A stretch of DNA of 64,000 nucleotides from the NCBI GenBank assembly GCA_018350325.1, contig JAEVLN010000050.1, positions 1 through 64,000 of the forward strand. Direction: 5' to 3'. Made by a program: the position numbers and the translations under genes. The stretch is from Globodera rostochiensis. Lineage: Eukaryota; Nematoda; Chromadorea; Rhabditida; Heteroderidae. The notes beneath the pieces were generated by a model. The model was not told the origin of the DNA. It searched no databases and saw nothing but the letters and a program-made list of their open reading frames with translations. Shown here one piece after another: positions 30,583-41,920 of this stretch (positions are counted from its first letter, which is position 1; every line of letters begins with the position of its first letter).

Positions 30583-31290
30583 TGAATTTCATTCCGTTGA
30601 TGGCTTTGCGGGTGATCGGCTGCTAAGTGATCAGGAATTCGTTTCTCTGCTCGGAGAGTTTTCGCTGAGGTGAACCGATTTTTGGTTTTCCCCACTAATT
30701 CGCTTTTTATGTTTCAGAAGTCGTCGATTCGGGACCTAATTATTGTGCCTTCAATAAGAAAATTAATGAGAAGGCTTACAAACTCAACAAAATTGGCGGA
30801 TGTTATTTATTATTGTGCATTCATTTTGTTAAAAAATTTGTGGCGTTTAAATATTTGGTGATTCTGATCACTTTATGCTTTAAAATCTGTTAATTTTTCA
30901 ATTTTTATTTGTTTGTTATTTCGTTTGTTCATTTCATGTGCTTCGGAATGGGTGTTAAGTTGGGGACATTTTTTGAAGAAAAAGCCGATGTTTTTTTTCG
31001 CATTATTTTGGCATTTTTAGGTCTCTGTCTTCAGATGACCTTCCAACCGGTCAATGTGCTGGATGCGCGCTGGTTGTACCAATTTTGGCACATGATGTTG
31101 GCATTGAGGGCGCAGCAGCTCAAAGTGACAACATCAAAAGGAGGACGACGACGACGACATGGACAGCATGTGGAAGATTAGAAAATGTGTGTGTAGATTG
31201 TGTTTTTGAAGAAAAAATTTTTTTGTACGATGAGGGGCTTGGTGGACAGTGCCGGAAATATTTCTGGTTTAAAAAACTCAAAATGTTATA
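30583..31290 (+). pseudogene. Unknown block, copy 2
   Basis: Exon-like patches at 30583-30669 (acceptor tattttag, donor CTGAG/gtgaac), 30718-30840 (acceptor gtttcag) and 31035-31180, as in copy 1. The first exon leaves phase 2, but the plausible frame of the second needs phase 1, so the gene is broken or the model is wrong. This copy keeps the CTTCAGATGACC form seen in copy 1, which copies 3 and 4 have lost. Confidence 0.35.
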
Positions 31291-31559
31291 AATAGGGTTG
31301 GACAAGCACGGGTATCCGGGTGTTTTAGGCAAATTATCCGGGACCGGCATCCGGGTGTACTAGGCTTGAACCTACAGTCATGGTCATATGTTTATCCCCA
31401 CTTGCTGTTTTAAAATGACCCCCATTTTCAGTGTATTTTGGGGTTTCCGGATCTCCATGAAGGAAGTGTTGTAGCAACTTAGTCCAATTAGCTTTTTTGA
31501 TCTGCATCAAAAGAATACCGAATCGAGTGACCAATTGGCTGCTGCTGTTGATGTGAGAA

Positions 31560-31890
31560 TAAGCAGTTTCCAACCCGAGAAGTTGGCCAAATCTTCGGGA
31601 AAAATTCTCAAATGGCCATAAACACACATTTAGGGGGGGGGGGCAGCCCTGAGGGGATTAAAAGCGCGTCTTTGAATCGCCGACGATTGAGGAGCCGTTT
31701 GAACTCTTTGATTGGTCCCAAATATTCAATTTCAAACTCATCATCAAAATCTCTTCTTCATTCCAAGTGATCGGATTGGTTCAGCTTAAACGGCAGCAGC
31801 TGGTTAAATTTTTAACGCCCCCATTAGTTTCCTATAAAAGTGGTCCCATTTCAACACATCGTTCCCTCACATTTCTTTCCCCCCCCCCAT
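31560..31890. repeat. Third copy of the 13.4-15.2 kb repeat, rearranged
   Basis: The part from AATTCTCAAATGGCC to CAGCTTAAACGG is a copy of 13405-13620; the following part (TTTCCTATAAAAGTGG to a C run at 31882) is the reverse complement of the 14070-14150 region. It therefore joins two pieces of that locus in a new order. Confidence 0.8.
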
Positions 31891-32274
31891 TGTCCTCCTT
31901 GCTGTTGCTGCGCATCACCGTGATTCATGATCATTATGGCGGTGCCGCGCATAGCTGTGCGCGGGAAGCCCCCCGGGCAAAAATCGGTTGCTGAACCGCC
32001 AGACGCTTTCGGCGGGAGCTGATTCAAGCAAACGTTTTATCATGCATAAGTACATACATAGAACAATCGAACGAATACAGCTTTCAGCGCTTAAAGGGAG
32101 AGTGGTTCAGCATATTCCAATAATTTTTGGGTTTAAATACATACATATGGAGTGAGGAGACAGACAAAATTTCATATACATATGTACAGACACACCGAGG
32201 GACATAAGAACACACACAATTAAACATCCAATTATCCTGAAGAGTTGTTGCCACCGATTTGCATTTGTTTCTGC

Positions 32275-32798
32275 TCACGCATCGTCGTCGTCGCCGCCGC
32301 CATCAGTACTGCTCCCATCATCATCGGTGGAGTCCTCTGCCGCGGACGCATCCTCTGACTCGGACGCATCATCATCTGAGTCGATGGTCGGCAGCACACA
32401 GACTTGGGCAAGAGAGACGCGCTCGAAGAGCTAAAACAAAAGAATTGCTTATTGAAAAATGTTGACGCTCCCAAATGCTATGACCACCTTGCTCAACTCC
32501 TCATCCCGGCGAACTGCCAGCTGCAAATGGCGTGGAGTAAGGCGCTTCTTGCCTTCCTCTTGGGTTACGTCGCCGACCTTCTTCAGCAGTTCGCCCGTAA
32601 TGTGCTCAAGCACCGAAGTCATGTAGACGGGCACTCCGTTTGCGAGACGTTTGGCATAAGGACCTGAATAATGAAAATTTTACAACAAAAAGTTGAACAC
32701 AAACATTGCTTACCCTTTTTCATTTTGCGATGAACACGACCGACCGGGAACTTCAGTCCAGCATGAAATGAGCGCGGCTTCGCACGGTGTCGGGGCAT
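32275..32798 (-). CDS. Divergent histone H2A with acidic tail, copy 1
   Basis: Three exons, 32714-32798, 32488-32663 and 32275-32430, give 138 aa. The start MPRHRAKPRS is a short tail; then HAGLKFPVGRVHRKMKKG is the H2A alpha-N/alpha-1 signature. The core follows (GVPVYMTSVLEHITGELL, LTPRHLQLAVRRDEELSK). The third exon opens FERVSLAQVCVLPTI, as in the H2A docking domain, but the basic C-tail is replaced by about 34 residues dominated by Asp, Glu and Ser, ending GGGDDDDA. Acidic-patch residues corresponding to E56, E61 and DEE are kept, while E64 is Lys. Two introns are unlike canonical replication histones, and I see no histone 3' stem-loop. TATAAAA lies at 32909-32915. Translation matches copy 2. 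It is probably a variant with a special role. Confidence 0.9.
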
Positions 32799-33073
32799 CC
32801 CGATTGTTTGCAGATCACAGTGAAGGAATAAGGTGCGCGACTTTGCAGTAATACGGCACTGTCAAGGAAAGTGCGAATGAACGTGAAAATGGTCAATGCA
32901 TTCCAACTTTTTATAGTTGGCTGAGTGCGGTAAAGTTGCTGACACATTTTGCCAAAAAAAAAATTTAAAAACAAAACATTGATTGGACGGACGCAAGTGA
33001 AGGTATATAAGGCGTTCGGTTTTGCATGTCCAACCATTTGTGTTTTTTGTGCTGCTGCGAACAGGCCAAAGCC
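32799..33073. promoter_or_regulatory. Bidirectional promoter region, copy 1
   Basis: The 275 bp between the two start codons. Facing left is a TATA box TATAAAA (complement of 32909-32915) for the H2A gene; facing right is TATATAA at 33004-33010 for the DPNY gene. Because the second TATA box lies only 16-22 bp before an upstream ATG (33026), transcription should begin at or beyond it, which favours the ATG at 33074 for that gene. Confidence 0.6.
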
Positions 33074-34148
33074 ATGCCCGTCTTCACACTGATCATCCCG
33101 CTTCAACTGGCGCTCATCGTCGTCGCTTCCGTGCTGCTGATCCTCGCCCAATGTTGCGGTGGCGGAGGCAAAAAGGTAATTTTAGTTTTGGGCGTCAAGC
33201 TGTTCAAATAAACCTCCCTCTTTATTTTAAGGACAAGAAGAAAGCAGCAAAGCAACCGGCTCAGGGGAAAGGCAAAGGTAAAGGAAAGGAGGGGGAGGAG
33301 CTGATTGGATTAACTTTTGCACTTTTCAGCGGCCAAATCTGCGTCTGACATGGACCCGGCCATGCTCTCCGGCAAGCCGAAGAAACAGAATGCTGCACAG
33401 AAGAAACCACCAGAAAAGGTGGCTTTATTTTTTTTGCATTCAAGCTGATCAAAAACATCTATTTTTATTAAGGGCAAGCCAGGAAAGCAACCGGCACGCG
33501 GCAAACGTAAGCGGAAATTGTGTCGAGCTTCAAATTTATCTTTTTTCCCCTTTTAGCGGCGGCTCACACTCCTCCATCTGCAGCCATGGATCCGGATCTG
33601 ATCTCCAGAAGTCCACCATCTCCTCCACCGAGTGCACCGAAGCTAACACCCGTTGCCGGTCAGTGGCGGAGTTTGATGGTCGCATCGTTTGAACAAATCA
33701 TTCACAATTTAGCGGGCGATCCAAACTACGGGACACTTGCCAACTTGGACGCTGGCATCTTCGTCCAACACCCGAAAGGAGGAGGAGGAGCTCCGATACC
33801 TCAGCAACCGAAAGCGTCGCCGGCGGCGTTGCCTACCGCTGCAGGTAGAGCGAGGGTTGAGGGTCATTTGTAATCAAATTAATCTTCTAACCCAACCCCC
33901 TTTTAGCTGGCGATCCAAACTACGGGACACTCGCCAACTTGGACCCGAACATTTTCCAGAGAAAGCCAACTGCGCCCGCTGCAGGAAAGCCGGGCGGAGC
34001 GGCAACAGCTGCCGGTAGAAGAATTGTTTGACTATTGATCAAAAATCCATTATTTGTCCCCGTTTTAGCGAATGATCCTAACTACGCGACCCTCAAGCAA
34101 TCTGGACCCGAACATATTCAAACAGCGCTGATCGGCACGTTAAGTTAA
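33074..34148 (+). CDS. Membrane-anchored/secreted DPNY-repeat protein, copy 1
   Basis: Seven exons (33074-33175, 33232-33277, 33330-33418, 33473-33506, 33557-33844, 33907-34014, 34069-34148) splice in phase to 248 aa. The N terminus MPVFTLIIPLQLALIVVASV is a hydrophobic segment of about 25 residues, a signal peptide or anchor, ending in CCGGGG. A Lys/Ala/Pro/Gln-rich linker follows. The last three exons each hold a repeat on DPNYGTLANLD-X2-IF. In the last repeat the frame slips by one base near 34097: it reads KQSGPEHIQTAL, while the next frame gives NLDPNIFKQR and a stop, as in the other repeats. I know no function. The mirror copy is at 48131-49394. Confidence 0.75.
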
Positions 34149-34256
34149 GAACGAGTGTAAATGGCGGCATAAGGATGATTTGTCGATGTGTATGTATATT
34201 GTGATGCTCATTGTATTGCCAACTTAGACGCTGGCATCTTCGTCCAACACGCCGCG

Positions 34257-34480
34257 AAAGTTTTGGCTTGGTCGAAATTCGGCCAGATTTTGGCTTGATC
34301 GAAATTCGGACGGGTGGTATGCGGACAGATTTTGGCTTAGTCGACGTTCGGACGGTCGGTATGCGGACAGATTTTGGCTTAGTCGACGTTCGGACGGTCG
34401 GTATTCTGACAGATTTTGGCTTGGTCGAAATTCGGACCGATTTTGGCTTAGTCGACGTTCGGACGGTCGGTATTCTTTTG
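34257..34480. repeat. Minisatellite of about 45 bp (GATTTTGGCTTAGTCGACGT)
   Basis: About five to six units of ATTTTGGCTTGGTCGAAATT and GTTCGGACGGTCGGTATGCG type in tandem. It follows a remnant of a DPNY repeat exon (NLDAGIFVQH at about 34222). The mirror array is at 47757-48020. Confidence 0.9.
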
Positions 34481-34666
34481 ATGCAGATCAAAAAAGCTAA
34501 TTGGACTAAGTTGCTACAACACTTCCTTCATGGAGATCCGGAAACCCCAAAATACACTGAAAATGGGGGTCATTTTAAAACAGCAAGTGGGGATAAACAT
34601 ATGACCATGACTGTAGGTTCAAGCCTAGTACACCCGGATGCCGGTCCCGGATAATTTGCCTAAAAC

Positions 34667-35793
34667 ACCCGGATACCCGTGCTTGTCCAACCCTATTTAT
34701 AACATTTTGAGTTTTTTAAACCAGAAATATTTCCGGCACTGTCCACCAAGCCCCTCATCGTACAAAAAAATTTTTTCTTCAAAAACACAATCTACACACA
34801 CATTTTCTAATCTTCCACATGCTGTCCATGTCGTCGTCGTCGTCCTCCTTTTGATGTTGTCACTTTGAGCTGCTGCGCCCTCAATGCCAACATCATGTGC
34901 CAAAAATTGGTACAACCAGCGCGCATCCAGCACATTGACCGGTTGGAAGGTCGTCAGAAGAAGCGACCTAAAAATGCCAAAATAATGCGAAAAAAAAACA
35001 TCGGCTTTTTCTTCAAAAAATGTCCCCAACTTAACACCCATTCCGAAGCACATGAAATGAACAAACGAAATAACAAACAAATAAAAATTGAAAAATTAAC
35101 AGATTTTAAAGCATAAAGTGATCAGAATCACCAAATATTTAAACGCCACAAATTTTTTAACAAAATGAATGCACAATAATAAATAACATCCGCCAATTTT
35201 GTTGAGTTTGTAAGCCTTCTCATTAATTTTCTTATTGAAGGCACAATAATTAGGTCCCGAATCGACGACTTCTGAAACATAAAAAGCGAATTAGTGGGGA
35301 AAACCAAAAATCGGTTCACCTCAGCGAAAACTCTCCGAGCAGAGAAACGAATTCCTGATCACTTAGCAGCCGATCACCCGCAAAGCCATCAACGGAATGA
35401 AATTCACTAAAATAAACAATAAATTAAAAACAGGACATTTTCAATTTTGTGGTTTCCCCCCCCCCCTAGTTTCAGTTATTCGGGAAGTTTAAAACGAATT
35501 CCAATGCGGTCCGCCTTCAATTTCTGGTTTTAATAAATTTTATTGGCGCAAATTTGTGATATTTGAATATAAATTTTGATTGAGTCCCAATAAAGAAATG
35601 TGTCAAAAACTCAATTTGCATTTATTTTTTGTTACGTTGTGCGAATTGCCATCGACGTATGGGCGGCCAAAGTCGGGCCCTGCCAAAAGGGCAGACCAAC
35701 GCGGACGAGAAAGTCGGGCTCTTCCGGATGGCCGAGAAGCCCCAAAACGGACTCGGCAGTCACTTGCACTTCGGACATGGAAAGCTTAAATGT
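34667..35793. repeat. Left arm of inverted duplication 3
   Basis: Reverse complement of 41908-43036 (centre about 38851). It holds unknown block copy 3 (34697-35430, minus) and the MSEVQ exon copy 2 (35631-35777, minus). Near 34690 it has the end of a hAT-like sequence (TAGGGTTGGACAAGCACGGG on the other strand). Confidence 0.93.
35631..35777 (-). CDS. MSEVQ short ORF / last exon, copy 2
   Basis: Mirror copy of 30211-30357 with the same ORF up to TAA and the same AATAAA. One residue differs in the middle (VGLPFWQ against VGPPFWQ). Confidence 0.4.
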
Positions 35794-36014
35794 GATTTGT
35801 AAAAATTGTTCGGAAATCTAATTTTTTCCAAAAACACTTGGCCTCAAAACCATCACGAATCACCGTTTTATTTGCCGGAATTGGATGAAACAAAAGTCGT
35901 TTGACGCCGGCTTTGCTTTTGGAAACCTCCAGGATCGGAAGCCCCGAATTTTGGAAATTTCATTCAAGAAATCTCTCATCCAAGCCCGGGAAATTTTAAA
36001 TTAATTTCGAAACA

Positions 36015-36196
36015 GCTAACTTTTTTTATCAATGTTCATCATCGTTTCGCCGCCGGGGACGGGCTGAGGCCGTTGCCCACCAAAAATGGGGCAATTGGTG
36101 CTGCCGCAGTTTTGCAAATTCTGCTGCTGTTGTTCCTTATTATTCCATGGCAAAGAAAAATCTTTTTGCAGAATCGACGGGCGATTGATTGAATCA
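36015..36196 (-). CDS. Unknown last exon (GDSINRPS), copy 2
   Basis: Mirror copy of 29792-29973. The predicted residues are identical to copy 1. Confidence 0.35.
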
Positions 36197-36916
36197 CCTG
36201 CGGAAAACAAATAAATTAATTGTAAAAAGTCCGAGGGATTTAGTCTGGTCGGGAAAACGGATCAAAGCATTTTTATTTAAAATTCTGGAAAATTTTATTT
36301 CGTTTTTTTTTTGTTGCTGTTTTTGTACGTCCAAAACGATGAATAATACCCATAGAGGAAATGGAAAGTCGTGGGAATGGTGTGGAAAATTTAGAAAATT
36401 ACTGTGCTGGTGTAAATGTTGTTACTCAAATGCCCGAATCAATCCCTTGCTGAAGATTAAGCCTAGCTTAAGCCTAAGTTCAGGTTTACGCTTAGACATA
36501 AGCAAGCCTAAGCTTAAGGCCTGGCTTAGGCTTAGCATAAGACTTGGAGGGAATTCGGGATTGGCTGTGGGGAGACAAAAACCGAAAACAATGCACGGAA
36601 CAAACATTTGGCCTTAAAATATTTCCCCTAAGTTTTTAATTTTGGAAAACTTTGGTACCACTCGCTTTATAAAACCGTCTTTGGAGGGTGACAGTAATTA
36701 CTTCCCAAAACCGTCATGAATAAATGCGTTAAAATTTGGACACTTTCTTAGAGTCCAAAACGGGTAAATTGAAGAAAGAGTCAATTGGAGTTTCATGGAC
36801 GGCAAAAAAGGAAATAATTCATTTGTGCAAATCGTAACGCCAAAATGAATGCATTTTAAATTTGGACCGTTTCTTTTCTTTATTTGTTTGTTTTTTAAGT
36901 GTTTTTGGGCTCGCAG

Positions 36917-37613
36917 AACGATGCTCTGAACGGCGAATTATTCAAGGTTTAAAAAAGTTGCAATAATTTCAGAAATTATCAATTTTATAATCTCCTCAAA
37001 GTTTTTCATTAAAACATTTTGAAAAATCCTGGACCTGGATTTTACGGACGCCTGGATTTGGATTTCTGAACAAAAAATCCAGGGTTTTGGAGGCCTGGAT
37101 CCAGGCCTGGACCTGGGATTTCAAATTCTTAATACCAAAAAAAATATTCACTTGTTTTAATGCTAACATAAAATTCAGAGGCACGGCATTTACTCGGGTG
37201 ATCAATCTAAGCGAGACGTGCCCAACGCCCACCGCGTTGCCCGACGACGCGCACCATTTTCTGCGCATTCCGATCAAAGACTCGTACTGTGCCAAACTGT
37301 TACCCCATTTTGATGCCGCCTTCAAATTCATCGGTTTCGTTTTACATATTGAAATTTGGGAATTGGGAAAAAGATTGAACAATTTGCTTTTCAATATTAT
37401 ACGAATTTTTTTGACTTTTTTTTTTGATAAATTATTGAATTTTTGGCATCGATTTTCGTTAAATGTTTTAACTAAAATTCGCAATTTTTGTAAATTTCAG
37501 ATGAAGCCCGCAAAACCGGGGGCAAAGTGCTTGTCCACTGTTTGGCGGGAATTTCGCGCTCGCCAACGTCCGCAAAACAAATTGTCAGCGATGAGGCGTA
37601 CAAATTTGTGAAG
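36917..37613 (+). pseudogene. Broken copy of the MAP-kinase phosphatase catalytic exons
   Basis: Three exons correspond to the first exons of the gene at 38627: 36917-36957 ([10 protein letters not shown], then GTTTAA, a stop where the good copy has GTACCA), 37179-37333 ([14 protein letters not shown] to FDAAFKFI) and 37501-37613 (active site HCLAGISRS). The last lacks 21 bp: [15 protein letters not shown] is shortened to SRSPTSAK, deleting the helix after the active-site loop. A stop and a deletion in conserved parts indicate a pseudogene, although both catalytic residues (the Cys and the Arg of HCxxGxxR) are kept. Confidence 0.85.
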
Positions 37614-37779
37614 GTTTTTTTTTGTTTTAAGAAAGTTATTTAAAAATGTATAAAAATTCGGCATTTTTTATTCAAAAAAACTTTAGTAATTCTTCGGGCG
37701 AAAAGCATAAATCCCGTTCAAAATGCACAAATTTCAGCATTTGTGTTAACAAACCTTTTTTTTTTGTTAACAGAATCTG

Positions 37780-38620
37780 CGACCGAGCCAAAAAAAACGA
37801 AAAATGCACCCCTAAGAACTGCTCCCCCCCCCCCCCCCCCCCTCCGAAAATTTTTTCTGGATACGCGCCTGGTTTCATCCAATTCCGGCAAATAAAACGG
37901 TGATTCGTGATGGTTTTGAGGCCAAAATTGTTTTTGAAAAAAATTAAATTTTTGAACAACTGTTCGTATTTGGGTTCGGGTTTAAATTGGTCGAAACGGA
38001 GGTCAGCTTCGGATTCTACTCCCCCGTAACCCACGGGAACACCGTTTTATCAAAAAACTTATGAAATTTTTTTTTTAAAGTGGGGTCGTAAACAGGCAGC
38101 GCTGTGATTTGCGCTATTTATACTTTTACCGAAATTTTGACATTTTCCAGGGCATATTGTCCAAAATTTACGCTTTTTTAGACCCCCCATAATTGAAAGA
38201 AAGGTTTAGGTTTTCCCCCTTCCCACAAAAATTAAATTTATTAATTTTCCAGGTGTCCCCCGCTCCGCCAGTCCGGCATTTCTGCGTTCTGGCGGCACCT
38301 CCGTCCCAGCCGGTGTTGGAACACGACGTGCTTTAGCGGCCAGATGTGCGCCGCTGCAGCTGCAACACCGCCACTGTCCGGCTCCATGTCGTGCGCGAAC
38401 TTGTCGCGCATCTGTGCCGTCCAATCACCGGTCGTGCCGTTGCACTTCTCTAGCTCGTGCTCCAGCAGTGCCATTGACCAACTGCAGGCTGTGGAGCCCA
38501 CACAAATTTTTGATTTTTGTACGTTTTTTATTGTTGAAAAATTCTTAAAATTTTTATTTTCATTTATTATTTTTCTTAAAAATTCTATGAATGCCGTTTG
38601 CTTTTTAAGTGTTTTTGGGT
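37780..38620. other. Junction region between broken and intact phosphatase copies
   Basis: Contains a C run of about 18 at 37826-37843 and AT-rich sequence. The minus strand at 38300-38487 is open and protein-like (MALLEHELEKCNGTTGDW, then AQMRDKFAHDMEPDSGG) behind an acceptor ctccacag. It could be an exon of an unknown minus-strand gene. The opposite strand is open as well, so confidence is low. The N-terminal (rhodanese-type) exons expected for the phosphatase are not visible. Confidence 0.3.
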
Positions 38621-38626
38621 TCGCAG

Positions 38627-41600
38627 AACGATGCTCTGAACGGCGAATTATTCAAGGTACCAAAAAAGTTTCAATAATTCTCAGAAAAAAATTACCATTT
38701 AATCTTCTCGAATTTTTTTTTAAATTGCCAAAATGTGGCATGTAAGTTTTTTAAAGTAACAAAAATTTTTTAAAAATGGCATAAAAATTCAGCGGCACGG
38801 CATTTACTCGGGTGATCAATCTAAGCGAGACGTGCCCAACGCCCACCGCGTTGCCCGACGATGCGCACCATTTTTTGCGCATTCCGATCAAAGACTCGTA
38901 CTGTGCCAAACTGTTACCCCATTTTGATGCCGCCTTCAAATTCATCGGTTTTGTTTTACATATTGAAATTTGGGGAATTTGAAACAAATTTGAATCGGTG
39001 GCCTATTTTATTAATTTTTTTTAACTAAAATTCACAGTTTTTTGAAGTTTCAGTGTTGTCGACATGTCGCCAAACATAAATTAATTTTTTTTTTTGAAAT
39101 TTCAGAGGAAGCCCGCAAAACCGGGGACAAAGTGCTCGTCCATTGTTTGGCGGGCATTTCGCGCTCGCCAACGTTGGCAATTGCTTATGTGATGCGCGCA
39201 AAACAAATTGTCAGCGATGAGGCGTACAAATTTGTGAAGGTTTTTTTTGCTTAGAAAAAATTTTGAATTTTTTTTATTCAAAAATAATTATAATTCTTCG
39301 GGCCATAATTGTAAATCGCGTTCAAAATGCACAAAAAATTAAGCAAAAACAAACATATATTTTTTTGTTTACAGAATCTGCGACTGAGCATTTCGCCAAA
39401 TTTCAACTTTTTGGGCCAACTGATGGAATACGAAAAGCAGTTGCGTGATCACCAGGTCGAAATGTGTCATTTAGGGGAATCAAAAAAGATTAAAAACAAA
39501 AAAGTGTTATTCTCATGCCAATGCCAACAACATTGATCGATTGATTGATTGATAATGCGCATTTTGGGTTTTTTAAAATAAATTTTGAGCTCTTTTGGCA
39601 GGTGTTGCAGCAGATGCCGCCGGTGCCTTCACCGCGTCCTTCCTCTCCCGATTCGACGACCACCGCGGCGAGCAGTTCAACCACCGAAAGCAGCAGTTGC
39701 AATAAAACGTCGTCGTTGTCATTATCAGTGAACGATGAAAAAGGTGTGGAACAAATAGAATAATTCTGTTTTATCTTAGTTTAATTCTAGAATTATTTTT
39801 AATAAAAACAAAAATTCAGTTTGTTTGTATAAATCACATTTTCAGGTGCCGAAGTGCTGGACGACAACAAGCCCATGCCCATTAGTGTTGGTGGTGAACA
39901 TGCCGAAAAACGCCAACGACTAAAAATTTCCGTCATCGAGCAGCCGCCCTCCACTACGATCACCACAACCATGACGGCTGCTTCATCATTAGCAGCTGCA
40001 GCATCAACAACGGCCATGGTGGTGGTATCCAGGCCATGTCAGCTGATCAGCCCATCGGTTTGTGATCATTTGATTTGCTATTAATTTTGTTTAACGATGT
40101 TTTTCGAGAAAAATATAGAATGGCATACCTTAGCATTTTTCTCAAAATTGCCAATTTTTACCCCTCAAATTTAGTGCCGCTCGCGTTTTTCGTGCCCGCC
40201 GATGTTGCCAATTTCTTCTGCTGCTGGTGGTGGTGGTGTTGCAGTAAACGGCGGCGTTGGCATAATGAAAGGAGGAGATGCCGCCGTCCATGCCAAAGAG
40301 GCGGTGCCTTCGCCGTCCACCGAATTTTCGCGTCTTGGCATTGGCATTTCGTTGTCCAACCCATGTTTTGGCATCAACCCTCCACAGCAGCAAGCAGTAC
40401 TGCCGCCGTCCGCTCTCGCAAAGTGAATACAAATAAAAATTTTTTTTTAATTTGTTAAATTTAAGAAAATTGGAAAGGAATTCGAAGACTGGAACTGCTG
40501 GTGATGCATCGGTAACACAAACTTGTGAAAATCCGATGTTTGGCTTGATGAACACCAACGGACAGATGGGCAAAAGGCGGTGGCGCCAGAATGTTCAACG
40601 AAGTAACATTAAAAAAATATTGGTTTTCTACCCGAAAACTGCTTCAGATAGTGGTGGTGGTTGTAGCACGGGCAACTCCTTGGCGAACAGCTTGGATTCT
40701 TCGACGACGACAACGACAACAAGTTCAACAGATGGCTGGGAGAATTCAAGTGACGACAATTTTCGGTCGACAGAGCGAAAACAGATGATGGATTTTGGCA
40801 TGAGTTTTTCGGCACGCAATTGTGTGCTGTTGCCGGATGCTGAGGACGAACTGTTCAGAACGGAGGAGTGCAACAACGGCGCGGAGTATGACTTGGGTGG
40901 AAGGACTGGGAGGGCGATGATGAATGAAGATGGAAACATTTGGAAAAAGATGAAGGAGGATGATGTCGAGCACGCCGCAGAGCAGCAGAAAATGCCAAAA
41001 AAAATGGAAGACGGCGGCACTAATGAGCAGCATTTTGTTGTGCTGCCGGAACATGGCCATTATCATCAACGGCACGGGTGTGTGTGTGTTGCGCTTTATC
41101 GCATGGGCTTGCTTGAAAAAAAAAATTTTGCTTTAAATCCATATGAAACTTCCGTCCGAATCAATCAATAATGTTTGTTTTAAGTGCCGTCAAAAAGTCG
41201 AGTGCCGGCAGGCAATTGCTCTCCAACATTTTCAATCCTCCAACAAATTTTTGCCCACTTCTCATCATCCCCATGCCGTCGGCTGTTCCCCGTCGTCAGT
41301 TCCGGCAAGTTTCAATGGGTCCACCAATAACCGGGGGGATTGAATTGAACCATCATTTTCAAGCAGGTTCGGCACCACAACCGTCATGGACAACCGTGTT
41401 ACCATCGTTCGGCCGCAGCGTCGGCGGGTCGTCAACCCCCTCAACCCGTCCCAACCTCATCACAACAACATTTGGCGGGATCGTTGGTGCCATCCTCGTC
41501 AAATATGCCGAAGCGAAGGCATCATCCCCACCATTGGAATGTGCAGCGTTTGCTGATGACGTCGTTGGGCATGCGTCGAAACGGTGGCGATGCTGCTGAT

Positions 41601-41768
41601 CGTGCAATAGCAGCTACAGGTAGCCGAGGTGTTGGAGCTGGTCGACGGATGGCTTCGCAATTCCGCCAATCGTTGCCGACCGTGCCGGACATGGACAATG
41701 ACGACGACGGTTGTGCTTGTGGTGGTGGTGTTGGCGGAGCTGAACGTGGCGGACAGGAAGAAGTGTAG
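38627..41768 (+). CDS. vhp-1: MAP-kinase phosphatase, DUSP8/16 type (vhp-1-like)
   Basis: Ten exons in agreeing phase: 38627-38667, 38793-38947, 39106-39239, 39375-39455, 39602-39743, 39846-40057, 40175-40422, 40466-40602, 40648-41077 and 41185 to at least 41366. The catalytic domain reads [46 protein letters not shown], then [18 protein letters not shown] (Cys and Arg of HCxxGxxR present) and [29 protein letters not shown] and CLAGISRS are typical of the JNK/p38-directed phosphatases DUSP8/DUSP16 and C. elegans VHP-1, which dephosphorylate MAP kinases on Thr and Tyr. A long Ser/Pro-rich tail follows. The last part (41367-41768) is open in two frames, one ending [16 protein letters not shown] and on to a stop at 41768, so its splicing is uncertain. 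The N-terminal MAPK-binding domain is missing here. Confidence 0.9.
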
Positions 41769-41920
41769 TTTTTGTTTCATAGAAACTCTAGCTTGAAGGC
41801 CCAAATGGATGGGGGGCATGACATTCCAGCGCAGAGACACAAATTTTTTGGCCATCATTGTTGAAGATTTGTGTTTATTTAGACTGGTGGTGGTGATGTC
41901 CATTCACATTTAAGCTTTCC

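Larger units (their letters stand above)
28215..31520. repeat. Left arm of inverted duplication 1
   Basis: About 3.3 kb whose reverse complement is 34468-37773, centred near 32994. The arms are nearly identical, including introns and a GCCTAA-rich patch at 29452. The spacer (31521-34467) holds the H2A-like and DPNY genes. The outer left end falls inside the phosphatase exon that reads LRLSISP. Confidence 0.95.
32021..34620. repeat. Left arm of inverted duplication 2 (H2A and DPNY genes)
   Basis: Reverse complement of 47108-50447, centred near 41234. Both genes and their shared upstream region are included. The arms differ by an extra exon in the other copy (48435-48557) and by a deletion of about 500 bp here relative to 47155-47660. 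Confidence 0.95.
34468..37773. repeat. Right arm of inverted duplication 1
   Basis: Reverse complement of 28215-31520. It ends within the phosphatase exon at AATCTGCGACCGAGC and then runs into unrelated sequence with a C run at 37826. Confidence 0.95.

Noticed and set aside
33026..33073. Upstream ATG (MSNHLCFLCCCEQAKA) as start of the DPNY protein
   Set aside because: It lies only 16-22 bp after the TATA box, so it is probably not within the mRNA; the next in-frame ATG puts the hydrophobic segment at the N terminus.
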